This document shows, piece after piece, positions 1 to 6,404 of a DNA stretch of 18,960 nt. The stretch is taken from assembly GCA_009928265.1 (NCBI GenBank), contig RFPR01000024.1, positions 1 through 18,960 on the forward strand, read 5' to 3'. The position numbers were made by a program, and so were the translations under genes. The notes under the pieces are model-generated. The model was not told the DNA's origin, searched no databases, and saw nothing but the letters and a program-made list of their open reading frames with translations. The DNA is from Pseudomonadota bacterium. GTDB taxonomy: Bacteria; Verrucomicrobiota; Verrucomicrobiia; Chthoniobacterales; UBA6821. Numbering within the stretch: position 1 is the stretch's first letter; every line of letters starts with the position of its first letter.

Positions 1-1411
1 AGGCTGATCCCAAAGACAAAGAACCGCTCCCCTTGAGTTCCAGTGGATCTTTTCCGGGCATCCCACCTTCGAAGTTGATGCGGAGAGGGTCCTTGAAATC
101 CATGGCCGAGAGGGACTCGGCACTCTGCCCACCTGCCAACGGGGCTAATTTTCTTGGAAAGAGCGAGGCATCAAACCGAATCCTGTTGTCACCCGGGGCG
201 ATCATCATGTCTGCCGAAAGTTTTCCGGGATCACCCTCAATGCACAGGTCTCGGAGAAGGATTTTCCCATCCCTGTAAGCGACGCCTCCGGAGCATTCCT
301 CTAAAAGGATCCCACGGCTCTGGATCCCTCGTGAGGAGAACTGAACGGTACCATTGAATGATGGCTTGCCCGTTGACCAATCCGCGGAAACCGATCCGTT
401 GAGTCTCAGGGGATGGGAGAACATCCAATCACGTCCCTTGTCATTCCCAAGAAGTAAGCTCGGAAAGGGCGTGGGATCAATATCCCCAGAAAACTCTAGG
501 GATCCGATATTTTTCAGAAAATCAGCAGACCCAGCAGCCTGGAAAATTCCCATGGCATCCTCTATCTCGAATTTCTCGAGTCGAAGAATTCTTGTCGCAT
601 AAGTGGCCAGCAGGGAAATCCTGCGCAGGGAAATCCCCCTAAAGGCACCGGAATGAGCATCTAATTTAACCCGCGTGACACGCAGGGTTTCCACATCAGC
701 AAGATCACCACCGGCTTCGATCGTGAGGAGGGGAGGGGCTCCGGTCCAAGAAATCCCCTTCAAAACCTTCTGGATAGCATCGATGGTCCGCGTGGTGTTG
801 CCCTCTCCTCCGTTGGCAACAGGTCGGGGTGCGAATTTCTTGGGATTGAGGAAGGTTCCTGACATCGAGACCCTGATGCCAGCCAACTCGAACGATGCCT
901 CTTGAACACGCAGTTGATCCGGAGGGCAAAGGATGAGTCCCTTCACCCGCTCAAGACTCAGGCGTGGCTCCGCTCCGGCACCCAAGGGGATGTCCATTGT
1001 GGCATCCCGGAAGTAGATTCTCTCGATCCGGGGTGTACCCCGGATCAGGGAGTCCATGTTGATGGACACGGCAAGCCTGTTGGCCGAGACCAACAGCCGC
1101 CTATTCTGGGATTTATCGTAAATCTGAATGCCATGCAGGACGAATCCCCGTGTTGGATTGAAGAGGACTTTCTGAATGTGAACCTCGTAGTTTTTGCCCC
1201 CCAGCAGTGTCTCCGCACGGAGCCTCACTGCGTCGCCTAGTCCCGCTGTCGAGGTGATGAACAATAGCGTGGGAACACCAGCCAAGAGGATGAGGAATGC
1301 CAGACCAAAGATCCAAGCGCCTAGCCAACGCATTGCATCCTCGACCTGGTCACGGAGAGTTCTCACCCGGACGCGAAGACGCCGCGGCGTGGCTTTGATG
1401 AGTCCTTTCAC
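1..1411 (-). CDS. AsmA-like envelope protein, partial (3' end outside window)
   Basis: The minus-strand frame is open from a GTG at 1411 to the left edge, giving 470 codons without a stop. The GTG has AAGGTG about eight bases upstream, a good ribosome binding site, and an in-frame stop lies further upstream. An alternative ATG is at 1333 (residue 27). The N-terminus is basic (residues 1-25), followed by one hydrophobic membrane segment at about 29-52. After it come repetitive beta-type stretches such as VSINMDSLIRGTPRIERIYF (about 115-134), where a short Leu-rich strand precedes an 'I..I' strand. This N-terminal anchor plus long beta-rich periplasmic body is the layout of AsmA/TamB/DUF3971-type proteins, which bridge the envelope and are linked to lipid or outer-membrane transport. 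The exact subfamily cannot be told without the C-terminus. The gene begins 49 bases after the priA stop and is probably cotranscribed with it. I am sure it is coding, and only moderately sure of the family. Confidence 0.75.
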   Translation of the reverse strand, partial: MKGLIKATPRRLRVRVRTLRDQVEDAMRWLGAWIFGLAFLILLAGVPTLLFITSTAGLGDAVRLRAETLLGGKNYEVHIQKVLFNPTRGFVLHGIQIYDKSQNRRLLVSANRLAVSINMDSLIRGTPRIERIYFRDATMDIPLGAGAEPRLSLERVKGLILCPPDQLRVQEASFELAGIRVSMSGTFLNPKKFAPRPVANGGEGNTTRTIDAIQKVLKGISWTGAPPLLTIEAGGDLADVETLRVTRVKLDAHSGAFRGISLRRISLLATYATRILRLEKFEIEDAMGIFQAAGSADFLKNIGSLEFSGDIDPTPFPSLLLGNDKGRDWMFSHPLRLNGSVSADWSTGKPSFNGTVQFSSRGIQSRGILLEECSGGVAYRDGKILLRDLCIEGDPGKLSADMMIAPGDNRIRFDASLFPRKLAPLAGGQSAESLSAMDFKDPLRINFEGGMPGKDPLELKGSGSLSLGSA

Positions 1412-1460
1412 TCTATCACCTTCAAGGTTGCGGGCGCCGGTGTAAAGCGACGGAAACCCT

Positions 1461-3704
1461 TCACATCATGGAGTAGGGATCTACATCCAGAGTCATCACC
1501 ACCTCCCTGGGAATCGTGAAGAGGCTCACCAAATCCCGACCCAAGCGCCCGAGAGCAGCTCCCGAAGGAGCCTTGAGAATAACATGATAGCGGTATTGCC
1601 CATGGGACTTCTCAAGGGGAGCCGGTGACGCATCGGAAACCTCAACCGAGGCGGGGGCGTTTTTCGTCAGCCAGGCCGAGGCCGAGGTTGCTGTCCGGGA
1701 GGCTTTTTCAGCAGAAACACTCCGAATCCTCACCAGAAGCATCCGGGAAAATGGGGGATGACGGAATGCTTCCCGGAACGCGATCTCCTGCTCGTAAAAT
1801 CCAGCGAAGTCATGATGCCTTGCATGCTGTAGCGAGGGACTGCCGGGAGAGAATGTCTGGACGATCACCTCTCCCTCCGTCTCGCCGCGGCCGGCACGTC
1901 CCGCCACCTGGGTGAGTAATTGGAATGTCCTCTCACCGGCCCGGAAATCGGGTGAATGAAGGCCTATGTCGGCATTGATGATCCCCACGAGGGTCACATT
2001 GGGAAAATCGAGCCCCTTCGCAATCATCTGGGTGCCCACGAGGATATCGATCTGGCGGGCGCGGAATTTCCCCAGTACCTCCTCGTAGGAGCCGCGTCGT
2101 GTCATCGTGTCGGCATCCATTCGGGCAATCCGCGCCTTGGGGAAACTCTTTCTAATCGATTCCTCCACGCGTTGGGTACCGATGCCTGAGTGGCGGATGC
2201 CGGCATCCCCACACTCTGGGCATCGAGAGGGAGGAACGGTCGAGTGCCCGCAGAGGTGGCAGGCCAGGCGCTCTGCCGCGCGATGGAACGTCATCGCCAG
2301 ACTACAGTTCGGACATTTGCAGACATGACCGCACAGCTCACAGAGCATGGAGGTGGCAAAACCTCTTCTGTTGAGGAAGAGGATCGTTTGCTGATCAAGT
2401 TCGAGGCGGCGGGTAATCTCCATTTGGAGAGGCGCGGAGAGCCCCCCGTCCGACTTAGCCCGCTTTCCCTGGAGGCGCAGATCAACCACCCGGATGAGGG
2501 GCATCACCTGACCGTCGGCGCGTCGTGGCAGTTCTAATAGGCGGTATTTGCCGCTTGCGGCATTGCGGTAGCTCTCGATCGATGGGGTGGCGCTGCCAAG
2601 CAATACCGGACACCCCTCCAGTCGGGCCCTCATCACGGCGACATCCCGCGCGTGGTAGCGTGGAGTCTCCTCCTGCTTATACGTGTTCTCATGCTCCTCA
2701 TCGACAATGATGAGTCCGAGATTTGCCAAGGGAGCAAAGACTGCACTCCTTGCCCCGATGGCAATCCGCGCTTCACCGCGTTGCAGGCGCAACCATTCCT
2801 CGCGTCGCTCCGCCTCGGTCAGATGACTGTGGAGAACGGCGACTCCGACACCACCTCCGCCGGCGTGATCAAACCGTGAACGGAAACGCTCCACCGTCTG
2901 GGGTGTCAGTGAAATCTCCGGAACGAGCACAATCGCGCTTTTGCCCGACTCCAGAACCTTTGCGAGAAGGCGAAGATACACCTCCGTCTTCCCGCTTCCC
3001 GTGACCCCGTGAAGGAGAAATGGAATCATTCCCTTCTTTTCGCCAGCACCCGCCACAGCATCGACCAATTCGTCTACCACACGATGCTGATCAGGATTGA
3101 GTTCAGGGATTCTTCCCGGCAGAACAGCGACACTGGAACCCCCCGAAGAGCCTACCCGTTTCTCCTCCAGATCCACCCATCCGGACTTGATAAGCAATCG
3201 TAACGAGGCCTCGGATGCACCGGAGGAAGAGAGCAGATCAGGAACGGGAATACGGTCGCAGGAGACGGCAAGGGCACGAAGCAAAGCTCCCTGCTTCGGT
3301 GCTTTTTTTAGGAAGTGATTGATCTCTTCGGCCGAAGGCTTATTCGCTAACCCGGCCATCCGGATCTTTTTACCCGCGATTTTTTCACCACGAATCGTAG
3401 GAGGAAGGATACTTCTCATCACCGAAGCGAGCGGCGCACAGTAGTATTCGGCCATCCAACTCCCCAATCGCATCAGAGCCGGTGATACAGATGCTTCCGG
3501 TTCCACGACGGACTCGATCGACTTGATTCCGGATACTTGGGAATGATCCAGCAATTCGAGTACCGTACCGATCGCGCGTCGTCCGCGCATTGGAATGATC
3601 ACTCTTGAGCCAACGGTGATATCCCTCCGGAAAGACTCCGGCACCATGTAATCGAGTTCCTGCCCCTCGGAGCGGTCAACCAGAACGCGGACGAAGGAAG
3701 GCAT
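1461..3704 (-). CDS. priA: Primosomal protein N' (replication restart helicase PriA)
   Basis: This 747-residue protein is a superfamily 2 DNA helicase that recognises stalled forks and reloads the replicative helicase. The N-terminal DNA-binding region begins with VRVLVDRSEGQELDYMVP. The helicase core shows Walker A GVTGSGKT (233-240), the DEEH box (335-338), motif III GSATPS (370-375), and motifs V/VI in GTQMIAKGLDFP (558-569) and QVAGRAGRG (599-607). The zinc-binding module between the helicase lobes has eight cysteines at 455, 458, 464, 467, 482, 485, 495 and 498. Their spacing (3-6-3-15-3-10-3) is the same as in Escherichia coli PriA. Length is typical of the family. The start ATG at 3704 has no Shine-Dalgarno; the preceding eleven bases are all pyrimidines (CTCCCTCTTCC). 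It lies 116 bases after ilvB and 49 bases before the AsmA-like gene. Identification is secure. Confidence 0.97.
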   Translation of the reverse strand: MPSFVRVLVDRSEGQELDYMVPESFRRDITVGSRVIIPMRGRRAIGTVLELLDHSQVSGIKSIESVVEPEASVSPALMRLGSWMAEYYCAPLASVMRSILPPTIRGEKIAGKKIRMAGLANKPSAEEINHFLKKAPKQGALLRALAVSCDRIPVPDLLSSSGASEASLRLLIKSGWVDLEEKRVGSSGGSSVAVLPGRIPELNPDQHRVVDELVDAVAGAGEKKGMIPFLLHGVTGSGKTEVYLRLLAKVLESGKSAIVLVPEISLTPQTVERFRSRFDHAGGGGVGVAVLHSHLTEAERREEWLRLQRGEARIAIGARSAVFAPLANLGLIIVDEEHENTYKQEETPRYHARDVAVMRARLEGCPVLLGSATPSIESYRNAASGKYRLLELPRRADGQVMPLIRVVDLRLQGKRAKSDGGLSAPLQMEITRRLELDQQTILFLNRRGFATSMLCELCGHVCKCPNCSLAMTFHRAAERLACHLCGHSTVPPSRCPECGDAGIRHSGIGTQRVEESIRKSFPKARIARMDADTMTRRGSYEEVLGKFRARQIDILVGTQMIAKGLDFPNVTLVGIINADIGLHSPDFRAGERTFQLLTQVAGRAGRGETEGEVIVQTFSPGSPSLQHARHHDFAGFYEQEIAFREAFRHPPFSRMLLVRIRSVSAEKASRTATSASAWLTKNAPASVEVSDASPAPLEKSHGQYRYHVILKAPSGAALGRLGRDLVSLFTIPREVVMTLDVDPYSMM

Positions 3705-3718
3705 GGAAGAGGGAGTTA

Positions 3719-3781
3719 GACTGAAGGCTGAAGACTTTTAGGCCTGAATCCTAACCGGCTTCAACTTCCAAACCTTCAGTC
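3719..3781. repeat. Intergenic inverted repeat between ilvB and priA
   Basis: The ilvB-priA gap contains a 9-base inverted repeat, GACTGAAGG at 3719-3727 and CCTTCAGTC at 3773-3781. The 45-base interior holds further partial copies (CTGAAG, GGCTTCAA, AGGCCTGAA). It could fold as a long stem or act as a spaced operator. Its composition resembles the palindromic element upstream of yajC (12428-12449), so it may belong to a dispersed intergenic repeat family. Its function is unknown. Confidence 0.45.
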
Positions 3782-3799
3782 CATCCACCTTAAGCCTAC

Positions 3800-3822
3800 G
3801 ACGTTGCGACCTTCGCAACGTC
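3800..3822 (-). terminator. Hairpin across the ilvB stop codon
   Basis: Arms GACGTTGCGA (3800-3809) and TCGCAACGTC (3813-3822) form a perfect 10-base stem with a 3-base loop. On the minus strand the stem starts inside the ilvB TGA codon (3823-3821). No U-run follows, so it is not a classical intrinsic terminator. It may stabilise the 3' end of the mRNA, slow termination, or end transcription with help from Rho. The structure is certain; the role is inferred. Confidence 0.5.
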
Positions 3823-5617
3823 ACTCAGTAATGATATCCTTGTAGGTCTTGCCCGACGGAATCATCGGAAGCACGTGCTCGGTGTAGGGAGTCATGACAT
3901 CGAGCACGTAGGTCTCCTTGGAATCAAGCATGCGCTGAAGCGCCGCTCGGAGATCTTTTTTGTGGATAACCCGTTCGGCCGGAACGCCGAATCCCTTGCA
4001 GATCCCTAGATAGTCGGGATAGATACGTGTCGTATCCCTGGGATCACCAAGGAAGGTATGCCCTCGGTTGCTGTCATAGAAACGGTCTTCCCACTGCACG
4101 ACCATGCCGAGGTGCTGGTTATTGAGAATAATCACCTTCGGGGCGATCCCGTCGATGTGCGCGGTGGCCAGTTCTTGGACATTCATGAGGAACGATCCAT
4201 CACCGTCGATGTCGATCACCTGCTTGTCGGGACGGCCCAACTTGGCTCCGATCGCGGCAGGGTAACCGTAGCCCATGGAGCCTAGCCCGGCAGAGGTGAC
4301 GAGGGTGCGGGGCTTGGTGAAGTTATAGAACTGGGCCGCCCACATCTGGTGCTGGCCCACACCCGTCGCGATGATGGCATCGCCTTTCGTGAGTTCGCAG
4401 AGCAGTTCGATCACGTGCTGCGGTTGAATCGCATCAGGCGTGTCCTTGTAGCGCAACGGATGCTCCTTTTTCCACTTTTCGATCTGGCGATACCAGGCGG
4501 GATAACGGGTGTACCCCTTGGCGAGTGGCTTGCTGCCCGACCGATCGAGATCTCGGTTGAGGCGTGTCAGGGCATCCTTCACATCGCCGAGGATGGGAAG
4601 CTTCACCGACTTGTTCTTGTTGATCTCGGAATTGTCGATGTCGATATGAACGATCGTCCCATGCTCGCAGAACTTCTCCACCTTGCCTGTCACCCGGTCA
4701 TCAAAGCGAACTCCGATAGCCAGTAGCAGGTCGGCCTCGTTAACGGCATTATTGGCATAGACCGTGCCGTGCATGCCGAGCCACTTCAGCGACAGGGGAT
4801 GGGTCTCGGGAAAACAGCCGATGCCCATGAGCGTGGTGGCCACGGGAATCTGGGTCCGCTCGGCGAACTCGCGGAGCTCCGCAGAGGCCTCGGCGCTCAG
4901 CACACCGCCGCCACAGTAGATCATAGGCCGTTTTGCCGTGGCAATAAGACCGAGCATCTCCTGCAGGGCCACATCGTCGGCACGGCGTGTCGGGTTGTAA
5001 CCCTTAAGTGTGAGGCTCTTTGGGAAGACCGGCTGGGCGGTCTGGTTCTGGATGTTCTTGGGTATGTCGATCAACACCGGACCCGGACGACCACTCTGGG
5101 CGATGTGAAACGCCTCCTTGATGATTCGGGGAATGTCGTTGATATCCCAGACAAGGTAGCTGTGCTTCACGATCGGAAGCGTAATGCCGAAGAAATCAGT
5201 CTCCTGGAAAGCCCCCCTACCGATCATCTCCTGGGGAACCTGCCCGGTAATCGCCACCAGAGGTACGGAATCCATGTAGGCGTCGGCGATACAGGTCACC
5301 AGATTCGTTGCACCGGGACCTGATGTGGCCATGCAGACTCCCGCCCGGCCAGTCACTCGGGCATATCCCTCGGCGGCAAAGCCCCCCCCCTGCTCATGAC
5401 GGGGCAGGATCGTGCGGATCCTCTTGGACTTCGTCAGAGCCTGATGGAGCGGCATCGAGCAGCCTCCGGGATAGGCGAAAATATACTCCACGCCCTCTCT
5501 CTCCAGCGAGGCGACCAGTATTTCCGCTCCGTTCATAACAGGACCCCGCTCAACAGAGACGGATTTTACAGAAAACTTCGGCTTTTTGCTTTTCTTGGAT
5601 GGAAGTTTTATAGCCAT
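3821..5617 (-). CDS. ilvB: Acetolactate synthase large (catalytic) subunit
   Basis: This thiamine-diphosphate enzyme condenses two pyruvates to 2-acetolactate (or pyruvate plus 2-oxobutyrate), the first common step of valine, leucine and isoleucine synthesis. Counting from ATG at 5617 (598 residues), the catalytic glutamate is E75 in PRHEQGGG. The FAD/central domain carries FDDRVTGK. The ThDP/Mg motif runs from GDGSF (472-476) to the NN pair at 499-500, followed by HLGMVVQWEDRFY, typical of acetolactate synthases rather than pyruvate oxidases. The frame stays open to a TTG at 5650. I prefer the ATG at 5617, which is preceded by a pyrimidine-rich stretch (TTTCTGCTTT). An internal ATG at 5536 (MNGAEILVASL) would remove a Lys-rich extension (KLPSKKSKKPK) and match the usual family N-terminus. 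No ilvN regulatory subunit or ilvC is adjacent; the next gene is priA. Function is secure and the start uncertain. Confidence 0.95.
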   Translation of the reverse strand: MAIKLPSKKSKKPKFSVKSVSVERGPVMNGAEILVASLEREGVEYIFAYPGGCSMPLHQALTKSKRIRTILPRHEQGGGFAAEGYARVTGRAGVCMATSGPGATNLVTCIADAYMDSVPLVAITGQVPQEMIGRGAFQETDFFGITLPIVKHSYLVWDINDIPRIIKEAFHIAQSGRPGPVLIDIPKNIQNQTAQPVFPKSLTLKGYNPTRRADDVALQEMLGLIATAKRPMIYCGGGVLSAEASAELREFAERTQIPVATTLMGIGCFPETHPLSLKWLGMHGTVYANNAVNEADLLLAIGVRFDDRVTGKVEKFCEHGTIVHIDIDNSEINKNKSVKLPILGDVKDALTRLNRDLDRSGSKPLAKGYTRYPAWYRQIEKWKKEHPLRYKDTPDAIQPQHVIELLCELTKGDAIIATGVGQHQMWAAQFYNFTKPRTLVTSAGLGSMGYGYPAAIGAKLGRPDKQVIDIDGDGSFLMNVQELATAHIDGIAPKVIILNNQHLGMVVQWEDRFYDSNRGHTFLGDPRDTTRIYPDYLGICKGFGVPAERVIHKKDLRAALQRMLDSKETYVLDVMTPYTEHVLPMIPSGKTYKDIITE

Positions 5618-5664
5618 AAAGCAGAAATGAATGGTTCCGAAAAAAGGCAATAGTGTCGAGAGAC

Positions 5665-5697
5665 AAAAAAGGGGGGCAATAGCCCCCCCCTTTTTTT
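5665..5697 (-). terminator. Intrinsic terminator after the pseudopilin gene
   Basis: GGGGGGC (5671-5677) and GCCCCCC (5682-5688) form a 7-pair all-GC stem with a 4-base loop. It is flanked by an A-run (5665-5670) and a T-run (5691-5697). Read on the minus strand, the hairpin follows the pseudopilin stop (5713-5711) and is trailed by six T residues, a textbook Rho-independent terminator. The symmetry makes it potentially bidirectional. It isolates the pseudopilin transcript from ilvB. Confidence 0.9.
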
Positions 5698-5710
5698 AAT
5701 TTAATAAAAA

Positions 5711-6295
5711 TTAGAAGGAAGAGGATCCTGTGGTGTTAGTTCCACCAGTCGCTGATCCGTTAGTCAATACTGCCGAATTAGAACTAATGAAACTAATTGC
5801 GGAACCACCAACAGTTACCACTGCCCCTCCCTTGGCAAGGTAAGGACCTGTGCCATCATAACTGAGGCTGTTTGAAGTTCCAGTTATTCCCTTAACGGTA
5901 AGAAAAACTGAATTTGGTTCAGAGGATGAGGTGACGTTCCAGTAGAGAGTATTGGCGTTGCTTCCCTTCACATTGTAAAGGTTAGCAAAGGTATTCGAGG
6001 AGCAATAAGCGTTATTAGATGTGAGCGCGTTAGACCAGGACGTTCCGCTACCGCCAAGATCCCCAGGAAATGCACCGGGACCTCCGCCCTGCTGAGAATC
6101 AAGAGATGCTGCCTGCGTAAGCACATACAACTGTCGGTAGTTACTAGTGGTCTGTGTGATCTGGCCCTTAGTCAATGCTCCAGTAACAGCAGGTAGCGCG
6201 AGTGAGGCCAGAACCGCGATGATCGAGATAACAACGAGCAACTCGATGAGGGTAAAGGCGGCAAATTTGCTACGGAGGGTTTTGAGGGTTTTCAT
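5711..6295 (-). CDS. Prepilin-type N-terminal cleavage/methylation domain protein (pseudopilin)
   Basis: The 194-residue product has a class III (prepilin) leader: basic residues (KTLKTLRSK), then AA before FTLIELLVVISIIAVLAS. That gives a cleavage point before F15 and the conserved glutamate at mature position 5. The -1 residue is alanine where glycine is usual. The hydrophobic helix runs to about residue 40. The remainder is Ser/Thr/Gly/Asn-rich and ends in a low-complexity tail (GSATGGTNTTGSSSF). Family knowledge places such proteins in type II secretion or type IV pilus-like filaments, inserted in the inner membrane. No secretion or pilus assembly gene is nearby, so its machine and cargo are unknown. 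Base composition is unlike the neighbours: sampled lines are about 38-43% GC against about 60% in glgB. The start has no Shine-Dalgarno and follows a G-free leader. The gene is flanked by its own terminator and a 109-base upstream gap, so it is probably monocistronic. Confidence 0.88.
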   Translation of the reverse strand: MKTLKTLRSKFAAFTLIELLVVISIIAVLASLALPAVTGALTKGQITQTTSNYRQLYVLTQAASLDSQQGGGPGAFPGDLGGSGTSWSNALTSNNAYCSSNTFANLYNVKGSNANTLYWNVTSSSEPNSVFLTVKGITGTSNSLSYDGTGPYLAKGGAVVTVGGSAISFISSNSAVLTNGSATGGTNTTGSSSF

Positions 6296-6336
6296 GGGGT
6301 TTGTGGATTGTTGAGTTGGGATTGTTGGGGTGGATT
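6296..6336 (-). promoter_or_regulatory. G-free, SD-less 5' leader of the pseudopilin
   Basis: On the minus strand the 41 bases directly before the pseudopilin ATG contain no G at all and consist mostly of A and C. A nonamer, CAACAATCC, occurs twice (plus-strand 6305-6313 and 6319-6327, 14 bases apart). No purine-rich ribosome binding site is possible in this stretch. A sequence without G can form few stable pairs, so the start codon should be exposed for SD-independent initiation. The composition is seen directly; the role is inferred. Confidence 0.5.
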
Positions 6337-6404
6337 CCTAGTTGGCGCAAGATGGAGCCGTGTTTTTATTGGGTCAAGCTCTCTTTTGGAGGAGCAACAA
6401 ATTT

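Noticed and set aside
6349..6377. Possible sigma70 promoter for the pseudopilin (TTGACC, 17-base spacer, CATCTT)
   Set aside because: The -35 box is good, but the -10 box matches only three of six consensus bases; too weak to annotate.
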